Assembly (NCBI GenBank): GCA_963555705.1
Contig: OY743187.1
Coordinates: 8,694,133 to 8,758,132, forward strand
Direction: 5' to 3'
Source: Ligustrum vulgare
Taxonomy: Eukaryota > Streptophyta > Magnoliopsida > Lamiales > Oleaceae
Length of the DNA stretch: 64,000 nt
Both the position numbers and the translations under genes were made by a program. Numbering within the stretch: position 1 is the first letter of the stretch; each line of letters starts with the position of its first letter. Below are positions 34,250 through 44,605 of this stretch, one piece after another. Below the pieces are notes generated by a model. The model made no database searches. It had not been told where the DNA came from and worked only from the letters and a program-made list of their open reading frames with translations.

Positions 34250-37200
34250 TTAAGCTGAGCACAGCTCCAATTTTTCTTTAGTTACCGTCTTAGTCATCAT
34301 GTCGGCTGGGTTCTTGCTACCCTGGATCTTCTCTAGTGTTAATACTTCATCCTCTAGAAGAGACCTGATGAAGTGATAACGGAGTCCAATGTGCTTGGTT
34401 CTAGAATGAAATGCTGGATTCTTTGCCAGATGTATCGCACTCTGACTATCACTGTGCAAAACATTCTTCTCCTGACTGAATCCCAATTCTGCCAACAAAC
34501 CCTGTAACCAGATCATTTCTTTGCTAGCCTCGGTTACTGCCACGTACTCTGCTTCTGTAGTGGATAGAGCAACAATCTTCTGTATCTGCGAAATCCAGCT
34601 AACTGCAGTAGTACCTACTGTGAAAACATAACCAGTAGTACTTCGTCTGCGATCTACCTCGCCAGCAAAATCTGCATCTACAAAGCCTTGTAGAGTCACC
34701 TCGCCTCGTCCAAAGCATAAGCATCTATCAGTAGTTCCCCGTAGATATCTTAATATCCACTTTACTGCTTCCCAATGCTGCTTTCCTGGATTTGCCATAA
34801 ACCTACTCACAACTCCCACTGCATGAGCAATATCTGGTCTGGTACAAACCATGGCATACATTAAACTTCCAATGGCTGAGGCATATGGTATTTTAGCCAT
34901 GAAGTTTATCTCGTCCTCTGTCTTAGGACTCTGATCACTAGATAGACGGAAGTGATTAGCTAGTGGCGTGCTGACAGCCTTCGCACTGCACATGTTAAAT
35001 CTCTGCAGAACTTGACTAATGTACTTGGCCTGAGATAACTGCAAGATACCCTTCTGCTTATCTCTGAAAATCCTCATTCCGAGAATCTGCTTCGCTGTAC
35101 CCAAGTCCTTCATTTCGAATTCTGCTGACAGCTGCATCTTTAACTTCTTGATTTCGTCCATATCTGAGCCTGCTACTAACATATCATCGACATAAAGTAG
35201 CAAAATTATATAACTGGACTCGAATCTCCTGAAGTAGCAACAATGGTCATCATTACATTTGAAGTAGCCATTTTTCTGCATAAATCCGTCGAACTTCTTG
35301 TACCACTGTCTCGGGGCTTGCTTTAAGCCATACAGGCTCTTCTTCAATTTGCAAACGAGCTTCTCCTTTCCTTTGACTGAGAAGCCTTCTGGCTGCTGCA
35401 TATATATTTCCTCCTCAAGGTCACCATGGAGGAAAGCAGTTTTTACATCTAACTGCTCCAAGTGCAAACCCTTTGCTGCAACAATACTCAAGACTGATCT
35501 GATTGTTGTCAGCTTCACAACTGGCGAAAATATTTCCGTGTAGTCAATTCCTTCTTTCTGCTGGAAACCTTTGACCACCAACCTCGCCTTGTATCTCTTT
35601 GATCCATCATGTTCCTCCTTGATTCTGTACACCCACTTATTGTGTAGAGCTCTCTTTCCTGTAGGTAACTCGGCTAGTTCCCACGTCTGGTTAGAGATGA
35701 GAGACTTTATCTCATCTTTCATTGCAAGCTCCCACTTGCCAGAATCACCGACTTGACATGCCTCATGATAGCATTCAGGTTCACCTGCATCAGTAAGTAA
35801 CATGTAACTCATGTACTTTCTATTTGGAACATGAGGTCTGGTTGACCTTCTAAGAACAGGGACTGGAAACTGTGATGCATCAGTCTCTAGAACAGGCTCC
35901 TGTAACTGCAGATCCTCCTCTGTCTGCTGCGACGTACTACTTTCTGGAGCATCATCCAACTCAACATATGTTGGATCATCATGTACCGTGTCATCGGACT
36001 GCACTACATTTCTGTCCTTGTACATAACCTTCTCGTTGAATATGACATCCCTGCTTCTGATGACCTTTCTGTTCTGGTCATCCCATAAGCGGTAGCCGAA
36101 CTCATCTCCGCCATATCCAATGAATGTGCACTTTAGTGATTTGGGGTCTAGCTTGCCCCTTGCCTGATCACTTATATGTGCATATGCGACACATCCAAAA
36201 ACTTTCACGTGGGAAAGTTTTATTTCTTTTCCGCTCCATACTTCCTCCGGTATCCTGAACTCCAACGGTACCGAGGGTCCTCGATTGATCAAGTACACCG
36301 CTGTGTTGACTGCTTCTGCCCAAAACTGTTTGGGCAAGCCTGCATGTAACCTCATGCTTCTGGCTCTCTCCGTTAATGTCCGGTTCATACGTTCTGCAAC
36401 TCCATTTTGCTGTGGAGTCCCTGGCAACGTCCTCTCCATTTTGATGCCATTCTGGTAACAGAACTTTTTGAATGCCATATCCGTATATTCTCCTCCGTTG
36501 TCGGACCTCAGCTTCTTTACTCGCAATCCTGTTTCATTTTCCACCATGGCTTTCCACTTCTTGAACACATCGAATACTTCGGACTTGTGTCTCAAGAAAT
36601 AAACCCACACTTTTCTCGAGTGGTCATCAATGAAAGTCACAAAGTATGACTTTCCGCCAATAGATGAAACTGCGGTTGGTCCCCAGACGTCTGTATGGAC
36701 TAACTCAAGTTTCTCTTGCTTCCGAGTTCTGCCACTAGTGTTGAAACTCACCCTGGTCTGCTTCCCAAAGATGCAACTCTCGCATAAGTCTATATCAGTA
36801 GACTGAAGCTCTGGTAGTTTCCCCTTTGCATGCATATACTTGAGTCCCTTCTGACTCATATGCCCAAGTCTCTGGTGCCACAAGTTTGGGCCCTCCTTGC
36901 TTTCAGCAACTGCAATTGTCACACAAGCATCCGTCGTTGTGTAAAGGGTGCCAGTATCCTTGCCTCGAGCGATAATCATGGCGCCCTTGGTGATCTTCCA
37001 GTTATCACCAGAGAAGGTGGTGACATGTCCTTCTCCCGACAATTGCTTGACGGAGATCAAGTTCTTCCTCAATTCTGGAATATGTCTCACGTCCTTCAGC
37101 TTCCACACAGATCCATTGATCTTGATCTGTACATCACCTTTTCCGACCACGCCACACGGTTGATCATTACCGAGATATACTCTGCCAAAATCACCCCGCG

Positions 37201-38122
37201 TATAGTTTACAAAAAACTCCTTGTTTGAGGTAGCATGAAAAGATGCTCCGGAATCAATCACCCAATATTCCGTTTTTCTCTCCAAAGAGCATATCAAAGC
37301 ATCGTCCGCTTCCTCTTCCACAACATTAACCTCCGTCCTGTTCTCCTTTTCTTTTGGAGGTGTTGGACACTGGTTTTTGTAATGACCGGTCTTGCCACAC
37401 TTCCAACATTCCACAACCTTTGTCTTGTTAGGATTGTTTGGATTTCTGGACCTCGATCTACCACTTCTGAATTTGCCGTTGCCCCGCCCATTTCCTCTGT
37501 TAGAACTCCTGCCTCTGCTTTCCACGTTCAACGCCGATCCTGAAGTTGAGACACCTTCTGACTGTCGTCTGATCTCCTCCGTTAAGATCATGCTTACGAC
37601 ATCATCGAACTTCAATTTTGACTTTCCGGCAGAGCCACTAATTGCTGTGACTGTACCATTCCAGCTGTCTGGCAACTGCCCAAGAATCAACAGAGCTCGA
37701 ACTTCATCACTAAAAGTGATTTCGACTGTGTTTAGCTGGTCCGTCACTTCATTGAATTCATTTAGGTGCTCCCCAAATCTTCCGCCTTCGGCCATCTTCA
37801 TATTGAACAACTTTTTAATTAAGTGGACTTTATTTGCTGCAGATGGCTGTTCGTACATGCTAGAGAGGGCTGCCATGAGAGACTCTGTCGTCTTCTCATT
37901 TTTTATGTTGAAGGCCACTGACTTTGACAACGTCAGCCTGATTGTGCCGAGTGCTTTTCGATCAAGCAACTCCCAATCCCCCTGGCTTATATCTTCTGGC
38001 TTTTCTTTTAGTGGTTTGTATAGATCCTTCTGGTACAAATAGTCCTCCATTTGCATTTTCCAAAATCCAAAATTTGAACCATCAAATTTATCAATTTTGG
38101 ATATTTTCTCATCTGTCGACAT
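34250..38122 (-). CDS. Ty1/Copia gag-pol polyprotein, intact (1290 aa)
   Basis: This single open frame encodes all Copia functions, starting at ATG 38122 (MSTDEKISKIDKFDGSNFGFW). In order: gag with WELLDRKALGTIRL; CCHC knuckle CWKCGKTGHYKNQC (about residue 240); protease VIDSGASFHAT (about 295); integrase with a His/Cys zinc region (HQRLGHMSQKG, CESCIFGK), the first Asp in HTDVWGP, a second in SDNGGEY and the Glu in NGVAERMNRT; RT with VDVKTAFLHGDLEEEIYMQQPEGF-like order and LLYVDDMLVAG; RNase H with GFVDADFAGE, STTEAEYVA, LHSDSQSA. All catalytic residues are present and no stop or frameshift is seen. With intact LTRs and primer site it could be autonomous, as inference. Confidence 0.97.
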   Translation of the reverse strand: MSTDEKISKIDKFDGSNFGFWKMQMEDYLYQKDLYKPLKEKPEDISQGDWELLDRKALGTIRLTLSKSVAFNIKNEKTTESLMAALSSMYEQPSAANKVHLIKKLFNMKMAEGGRFGEHLNEFNEVTDQLNTVEITFSDEVRALLILGQLPDSWNGTVTAISGSAGKSKLKFDDVVSMILTEEIRRQSEGVSTSGSALNVESRGRSSNRGNGRGNGKFRSGRSRSRNPNNPNKTKVVECWKCGKTGHYKNQCPTPPKEKENRTEVNVVEEEADDALICSLERKTEYWVIDSGASFHATSNKEFFVNYTRGDFGRVYLGNDQPCGVVGKGDVQIKINGSVWKLKDVRHIPELRKNLISVKQLSGEGHVTTFSGDNWKITKGAMIIARGKDTGTLYTTTDACVTIAVAESKEGPNLWHQRLGHMSQKGLKYMHAKGKLPELQSTDIDLCESCIFGKQTRVSFNTSGRTRKQEKLELVHTDVWGPTAVSSIGGKSYFVTFIDDHSRKVWVYFLRHKSEVFDVFKKWKAMVENETGLRVKKLRSDNGGEYTDMAFKKFCYQNGIKMERTLPGTPQQNGVAERMNRTLTERARSMRLHAGLPKQFWAEAVNTAVYLINRGPSVPLEFRIPEEVWSGKEIKLSHVKVFGCVAYAHISDQARGKLDPKSLKCTFIGYGGDEFGYRLWDDQNRKVIRSRDVIFNEKVMYKDRNVVQSDDTVHDDPTYVELDDAPESSTSQQTEEDLQLQEPVLETDASQFPVPVLRRSTRPHVPNRKYMSYMLLTDAGEPECYHEACQVGDSGKWELAMKDEIKSLISNQTWELAELPTGKRALHNKWVYRIKEEHDGSKRYKARLVVKGFQQKEGIDYTEIFSPVVKLTTIRSVLSIVAAKGLHLEQLDVKTAFLHGDLEEEIYMQQPEGFSVKGKEKLVCKLKKSLYGLKQAPRQWYKKFDGFMQKNGYFKCNDDHCCYFRRFESSYIILLLYVDDMLVAGSDMDEIKKLKMQLSAEFEMKDLGTAKQILGMRIFRDKQKGILQLSQAKYISQVLQRFNMCSAKAVSTPLANHFRLSSDQSPKTEDEINFMAKIPYASAIGSLMYAMVCTRPDIAHAVGVVSRFMANPGKQHWEAVKWILRYLRGTTDRCLCFGRGEVTLQGFVDADFAGEVDRRRSTTGYVFTVGTTAVSWISQIQKIVALSTTEAEYVAVTEASKEMIWLQGLLAELGFSQEKNVLHSDSQSAIHLAKNPAFHSRTKHIGLRYHFIRSLLEDEVLTLEKIQGSKNPADMMTKTVTKEKLELCSA

Positions 38123-38234
38123 TGCTCCCACTCGATCACAAAACAGTCTAAAGAAATCTTTTCTGATGTGGAAGATCAGTCAAAGCTGCAACCACAGAGC
38201 ATACTAAGAATTTCAAAAGACTTTAATGAGCCAA

Positions 38235-38246
38235 GGCTCTGATACC
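38235..38246 (-). promoter_or_regulatory. Primer binding site of Copia element C
   Basis: On the minus strand the site reads GGTATCAGAGCC, complementary to initiator tRNA-Met, three bases inside the 5' LTR. Confidence 0.9.
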
Positions 38247-38249
38247 TAT

Positions 38250-38715
38250 TGTTGGGAATTAGGACGCAACTAATCCCGTCCAGGATCGATGTGACACAAA
38301 TAAATTGAACTGAGAAAATATAAATACGCAAAAATAAAATGCAAATACGAAACACAAAGATTTACGTGGTTCAGCAATTTGCCTACGTCCACGGACCCAC
38401 ACCAATATATTTCACTAACTCGAAAATGAGGAGTACAAAATACAACACTGTATTTTTATCTGCCTATGCAAAGGCTATTCTCTCCAACTCACTTTTCTCA
38501 CTATTTTGTGAAATGCCTCTCTTGTGTTGCTCTCTACAAACACTCTTTGTTGTGGTGGTGTTTCTCTTCAACACTTGAGCTCTATTTATAGGAAGAATTA
38601 GGATGAATTGGGAATAACAAATTTCACCATCCTTACCTACTACCAAAACCTACCAACATTCACCTAATTATTTTCACCAACTAATCTTCCACCTAATAGT
38701 CTCCATCTACCAACA
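38250..38715 (-). repeat. 5' LTR of Copia element C with TATA box
   Basis: 466 bases. On the minus strand a TATAAATA (38583-38590) followed by GAGCTC is the likely core promoter, so transcription would run toward lower coordinates, antisense to the callose synthase. Confidence 0.95.
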
Positions 38716-41144
38716 AAGTTTTCCTACAGTTATTTCTTGCAAATCAAGCCCATGATTGGATCAACAAAGATATTGCTGCATAACAAGAATATTAATTACG
38801 AGTGGCATGAGTTCTTTAAACACAGCAACCGATTTGCAGTGGGGTTGCTGTGGCTTCCAGTTGTTTTGATATACCTGATGGATCTGCAAATTTGGTATTC
38901 GATTTACTCTACATTTCTTGGTGCTATTATTGGTTTGTTTAAACATCTGGGTGGGATTCGGAACATGCAGCATTTGAGGTTACGGTTTCAGTACTTTGCT
39001 AGCGCAATTCGGTTCAACTTGTTGGCCGAGGAACAGCTTTTGACCTCGAGCGGAACATATAGAAGCAAGTTCAGGGAAGCCATTCACCGATTGAAACTGA
39101 AGTATGGGTTTGGCAGGCCATTCAGAAGACGTGAACTTAACCAGGTCGAGGCCTACAAATTTGTTATGATATGGAATGAAATAATTATGACATTCAGAGA
39201 GGAGGACATTGTGAGCGATCATGAGGTCGAGTTGTTGGAAATGCCTATAAGATATTGGAACATCAGGGTGATTCAATGGCCATGTGTGTTCCTCTGCAAT
39301 GAGGTTCTGCTCGCTCTCAGACGGGCAAAATTACTTTGTGATACTCCTGATAAAAGGCTTTGGTCTAAGATCAGCAAGAATGAATATATGCGCTGTGCAG
39401 TTATTGAAGCATATGACAGTGTAAAGCAATTCTTGCTGACCATCGTCAAGCATGACACTGAGGAGCATTCCATTGTCAACACATTCTTTCAAGAAATTGA
39501 TCGGCAGATTCACTTGGAGAAACTCACGAAATGCTACAAGATGGTTGCACTTAAAAAGATCCATGAGAAATTAGTCCATCTCCTCAATCTAGTAATCAAG
39601 TCTCCTGTCAAAGACCTTGACGAGGTAGTGAAAGCTCTGCAGGCCCTTTACGAGGCTGCTATTCGAGATTTTCCCAAAGAATTTAGAGATAATAATCAGC
39701 TGAGGGAGGCTGGTCTGTTTCCTCGAACAATGGTTTCAGGTGCAAGATTTCTTTTTGAGAGGGCTGTTGAGCTGCCTAGTCTCGATAATGAATTTTTCTT
39801 TCGCCGTCTTCGACGTTTACATACAGTTCTCACATCTGAGGACTTAATGCTCAAAGTCCCCGAAAATCCTGAAGCAAGACGACGAATCTCTTTCTTCAGC
39901 AATTCCATGTTTATGAATATTCCCCGTGCTCCCCTAATTGAGAAAATGGCGGCCTTCAGTGTTTTAACTCCTTATTACAATGAAGAAGTGCTATACAGCA
40001 AGGAACAACTCCGGATTGAAAATGAAGATGGGATTTCCATCCTCTACTACTTGCAGACTATCTACGCTGATGAGTGGAGAAATTTCATAGAGAGAATGTG
40101 CCGGGAAGGGATGGTAAGTGAAACGGAATTGTGGACAACTAGGTCGAGAGATCTTCGGCTATGGGCATCTTACAGAGGCCAGACACTGGCCCGCACGACT
40201 AGGGGAATGATGTACTACAATCGCGCTCTTAAGATGCTGGCTTTTCTGGATTCAACACATGAGATAGAAATCTCGGAAGGATCTCAGCAACTTCGTTTCA
40301 TGAGTCTCACATCCCCTTCAAAAACTTCAGTTTATGAAATTTGCATTCCAATGAAATTCACTTACGTAGTTGCTTGTCAGTTATATGGCACCCAGAAGGC
40401 CAAAAAGGATCGGCGTGCTGATGACATCTTGAATCTGTTGGAAGACAATGAAGCTCTACGTGTTGCTTACATTGATGAGATTTCTAAAGGGAACGCTGAG
40501 AAAGAGTATTACTCCGTTCTGGTGAAATATGATAGAAAGCTGCACAGAGAAGTGGAAATCTATCGGATCAAGTTACCTGGTGATCCCCTGAAGATCGGAG
40601 AGGGGAAACCAGAAAATCAAAACCATGCCATCATCTTCACTCGAGGAGACGCAATTCAGACCATTGATATGAACCAAGACAACTATTTTGAGGAGGCGTT
40701 AAAGATGAGAAACCTTTTGGAGGAATTCAAGCACAACCATGGCATCAAGAAACCGACAATATTGGGACTCCGAGAGCACATATTTACAGGTCCAGTCTCA
40801 TCACTTGCGCAGTTCATGTGTGCCCAGGAGACGAGTTTTGTGACATTAGGGCAGCGTATTATGGCTAACCCTTTGAAAATCCGAATGCATTATGGTCATC
40901 CAGATGTGCTTGACAGGTTTTGGTTTCTAACTCGGGGTGGGATAAGCAAGGGTTCGAGAGTGCTTAACATCAATGAGGATATCTTTGCTGGATTTAACTG
41001 TACATTGCGTCGTGGAAATATCACTCACCATGAGTACATTCAATTTGGCAAGGGTAGGGATGTTGGCTTAAATCAGATCTCTATGTTTGAGGCCAAGATT
41101 GCAAGTGGGAGTGGAGAGCAACTTCTCAGTCGAGATGTCTACAG

Positions 41145-41254
41145 GTTGGATAGAAGGCTGGACTTCTTAAGGATGTTTTGCCTTTTCCACCCTTCTATGA
41201 TATTCTTTCAGTGCACTGACAATTTTTATCCCTTTCTACGTATCTTATTTACAG
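41145..41254 (+). other. 110-bp candidate intron resembling the following exon
   Basis: Left unspliced, this segment adds 110 bases (not a multiple of three) and leads to a stop at 41257-41259. Removing it joins GTCTACAG to GTTAGGTAATAGG, giving DVYR-LGNRLDFFRMLSFFY, the conserved family sequence. It begins GTTGGA and ends TTTACAG, so it can be read as a GT-AG intron. Its own sequence (TTGGATAGAAGGCTGGAC..., CTTCTTAAGGATG) is an imperfect copy of the downstream exon (41255 on), roughly 70 percent alike by eye. It looks like a tandemly duplicated exon piece now acting as an intron. Confidence 0.75.
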
Positions 41255-42617
41255 GTTAGGTAATAGGCTGGATTTCTTCAGGATGCTTTCTTTCTTCTAC
41301 ACTTCAGTAGGATTCTTCTTCAATGCATGTGTGGTAGTTTTCGCTTTCTACGCCTTTTGGTGGGGGCAACTCTATCTAGCCCTCAGTGGGTTTGAGAGTT
41401 CAATGAAATCAGGTAAGGCAGATCAAAATGCAGCACTTCTGTCTATCTTGAACCAAGGATTTTTCATCGAACTTTGCCTTTTCAATGCCTTGCCAATGAT
41501 TGTTGAAAGTATAGTTGAGCATGGTTTCCTCACGTCGGTCTGGGAATTCATTGTAACACAGTGCCAACTTTCATCTATATTCTACACATTCTCCCTGGGA
41601 ACTCGTTCCCATTACTTTGGTCGAACCCTTCTTCATGGTGGTGCCAAATACCGAGAAACTGGGCGCGGCTTCGTTGTGCAGCACAAGAGTTTTACTGAGA
41701 GTTACAGATTATATGCTCGCAGTCATTTTGTGAAGGCAATTGAGCTTGGACTAATACTTGCAGTATATTCATTTTACAGCCCCGTGGTAGGGAGGGGTTT
41801 TGTGTACCAAGCATTAACTCTAGCCAGTTGGTTTCTGGTATCGTCCTGGATTTTGAGCCCCTTCATCTTCAATCCTCTAAGTTTTGAGTGGTTTAAAACA
41901 GTAGATGACTTCCATGAATTTATAAACTGGATATGTCACCATGGTAGCATATTTGAAAAAGCTGAACAGAGCTGGGAAAAATGGTGGTATGAAGAACAAG
42001 ATCATTTGAGGTCCACTAGTTCTTGGGGGAAGGCAACCGAAATAATTGTAAGCCTTCGATTCTTCTTTTTCCAATATGGGATGGTATATAAGCTTAGCAT
42101 TGCTGCTGGAAGCAACAGCATTGCTGTCTACTTGTCTTCCTGGATCTGCATTCTACTGGTTCTTGGAGTTTATGCAATATTAACAGGGCCTGGCAATAAG
42201 TACAGCATCAAGGCTCACCTTTGCTACCGTTACATTCAGACTGTAATCTTTGTTCTTACAATATTTGGGATCATTGCTCTAAGGATGCTCACCAATTTCA
42301 AGTTTCTTGATCTCTTCGTTAGTCTGTTGGTTTTCATTCCCACTGGATGGGGACTTATTTCGATCGCCCTCGTACTGAGGCCTATTTTGGGTACTAAATC
42401 AGTGATATGGGATAGTGTTGTTTCTTTTGCAAGAGTTTATGAACTTATGTTTGGAGTGATAGTGATGAGCCCAGTTGCTGTGCTGTCTTGGTTGCCAGGG
42501 ATTCAATCTATGCAGACTAGGATTCTATTCAATGAAGCATTTAGCAGAGGTTTGCAAATTTCCCAGATTCTGGTAGGGAAAAGAACCCCATCAAAATCTC
42601 ACTCTCACGTTGTTTAG

Positions 42618-43347
42618 AAAATTATTTTTAATTTTGCAATTTTTTTAGTTAAAAGCATTGGAGATCTGTAAGTGTATTAGCAACTTTGATTAAACTAATT
42701 TTATTTTGTTTCAGTTTATTAATTAACGTCGATATTAGTTTGCCAAGTCTTTGGTAATGTGTTTGTTTGCAACATTATTATCAACTAAATTTCAGTGACC
42801 CAATTGTATGTGGATTTTCGCTGAAGAGGTTAAGATGATGAATTGGAACTTCATACACGTCCTAAGCAGCGTTTTGCCTCGCCCGAAGACCAAACTATTG
42901 ATTGTCCGGTGGAAGAACCTACCGCCGCCGATCTTGGTTTAATGGGAGGCGACGCAGGGGCGGATGACTTGGGGGAGGGAGATTCGGGAAGTGGAACTGT
43001 TGAATTGAAGAAAAACCGGGTTTCAGATAGGGGATTGAGTGAAAATTCTATATAGAATACGATTCGGAGTTTGAATTCACTATCCTTTACAAAGAAGGCC
43101 GAGGTCGTGAAAATGGTGAGTTTTTGGTTGCTGGTAATTTAGGGTTGCATTAAGAATGTAGAAATGTTCCCGGCTTTGAGCTGATGCCATGCCTGAGGAA
43201 TTTCTTGAAATGGTGTTAAATGAATCTTAGCGTGCTGCATTTCCAATTTTCCACTCGTATTTTTCACTTTTTTTTTAAAAAAAAAAATTCTAGTCCTTGT
43301 TTACTCCACTTTTTATCCTACCGTTCAAGGTTTTTTGAAAAATATTA
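42618..43347. other. Callose synthase 3' flank with one short GC-rich frame
   Basis: AT-rich 3' flank, then a less AT-rich patch at 42840-43130 with an open frame at 42843-43055 (HTRPKQRFASPEDQTIDCP, then Gly/Asp-rich). The patch is followed by AAAATGGTGAGT near 43112, which looks like a splice donor. It could be an orphan first exon or a captured gene fragment; I do not recognise it. Confidence 0.3.
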
Positions 43348-43885
43348 GCGTATGTTTGATGAGGTTAAATTTTTCATGAAAAATTAAAATATTTTTCATC
43401 TTCTTTGAATTTGTCTTGTTTGACGTGCAAAGTTTTCCATGAAAATCTTTTTCTTACTTTGGACCCACGCGCCCAATTTTCCTTGAATTGGATGGAATTT
43501 TTTTCCTACCAAATACATGGTAAAACATTTTCCATAGTATGTGAAAAATGATTTTCATCACGTTTGATTCGTTTTGTTATTGTTAATTAATTTAAATTTT
43601 TTTTAAAAAAAGAACATTATTATTATTATCAAATACAAATGTGATAAAAAAGTTTTAAATTTTTTTTTTGATTAAAATAACTAAATTTTACATTATTTTC
43701 CATGAAAAATAATGTCAATCAAACAACAAAATTTAGAAAATTCCCCACATTTTCCACCTTTAAAATTAAATCAATTAAACACTTCCAATTAATATTTTCT
43801 ACGAAAATATTTTCCAGACAAATACTTTTCTTAGAAAATATTTTCTTTCCACCCATTTTTCACCATCGCAATCAAACGCACCCTT
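43348..43885. mobile_element. Putative MITE with GTTTGAT inverted ends
   Basis: The left end has GCGTATGTTTGATGAGG and the right end, reversed, GTGCGTTTGATTGCGATGG, enclosing an AT-rich body full of TTTTCCATGAAAA motifs. The ends are imperfect and no target duplication was fixed. A similar short element lies at about 56395-56650. Confidence 0.4.
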
Positions 43886-44214
43886 ACTCATGAGGAAAAC
43901 TGGAAAAGCATGGAAAATGGCAGGGTTGCTGAAAAAGATGAAGTACTGAAAAATGGTGAACCACTGGACTTAGAGATGTCAATGAGTAAAATATGGGACA
44001 GATTTGGAAAACACATACCCTATCTATTAAAGATTTATAATATCCATACCCTACCCATATACTCACTTAAAAGTGGTGGATCAGGTGTTGACAGGGTACA
44101 GGTAGGGTGCGGGTATACTTTTATACCCATTTAAAACTCGTTACGTATTTTAATTTTAATATTTATTTATTTATTTATTTTTTTGACATTGGTGACAGCC
44201 CAAAGTGGTAATGC

Positions 44215-44277
<63 letters not shown>

Positions 44278-44605
44278 ACTTGATCAACAATAATATAAGT
44301 ATCTAATTGTAATTCTTTCATAAATTTCACATGTAATATATTAATTAACAATCTCTGCTCAACATAAAAATATCAAAATAAAATAAAAATATAATATTTA
44401 TTGTTCAAAAATAAGTAGACTCCAATTATCAAAAAATAAGCAAATATTAAAGAGTCTACTTGTCCAAAATTATATACTTTTAAAATTTAAATACAATAAT
44501 TTTTTTTTAAAAAAAAATAATGGATATATGGGTCGGGTATGAGTTTTTCTACAATACCCATACCCGACTCATACCCATATTAGGTTTCTAAATTTACACC
44601 CATAC
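43886..44605. repeat. Repeat region with TACCC/GGGTA inverted motifs and a TA microsatellite
   Basis: CCCTACCCATATAC near 44050 is answered by TATGGGTCGGGTATGAG near 44527, a pattern common in short plant DNA transposons. A long TA run fills 44215-44273. No gene is seen. Confidence 0.4.

Larger units (their letters stand above)
33677..38715 (-). mobile_element. Complete, young Ty1/Copia retrotransposon (element C)
   Basis: A full LTR element of 5039 bases lies in antisense to the host gene. It starts TGTTGGG and ends CCAACA and is flanked by AAGTT on both sides (33672-33676, 38716-38720). LTRs are 33677-34142 and 38250-38715, each 466 bases, with no difference seen on reading through. Read on the minus strand, a primer site (38235-38246) follows the 5' LTR after three bases, and a purine-rich tract (34143-34157) precedes the 3' LTR. 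One intact polyprotein fills the interior. Identical LTRs imply a very recent insertion. Confidence 0.97.
32199..42617 (+). pseudogene. Callose synthase (1,3-beta-glucan synthase), CALS11/CALS12 (GSL1/GSL5) group, split by a Copia insertion
   Basis: This encodes the plasma-membrane enzyme making callose from UDP-glucose. Coding pieces are 32199-33676, 38721-41144 and 41255-42617, totalling 5265 bases (1754 codons), close to family length. N-terminal part: EEEIYNIIPLDNL, RREL-LYVSLYLLIWGE, WRNYDDINEYFW, then five to six membrane spans. Central catalytic part: FSVLTPYYNEEVLYS, YLQTIYADEW, LRLWASYRGQTLARTTRGM, RIMANPLKIRMHYGHPD, RGGISKGSRVLNINEDIFAG, GRDVGLNQISMFEAK. The C-terminal part has about eight spans, ending SMQTRILFNEAFSRGLQI. 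With at most one or two introns it fits the intron-poor group whose Arabidopsis members act in wound and pathogen-induced callose. A complete retrotransposon interrupts codon Phe493 (TKF-SYSYFLQIKP) with a 5-bp duplication, so this allele should not make full-length enzyme unless the insertion is absent on the other allele. Confidence 0.93.

Noticed and set aside
37392..38042. 216-codon plus-strand frame
   Set aside because: Antisense shadow of the Copia C gag region.
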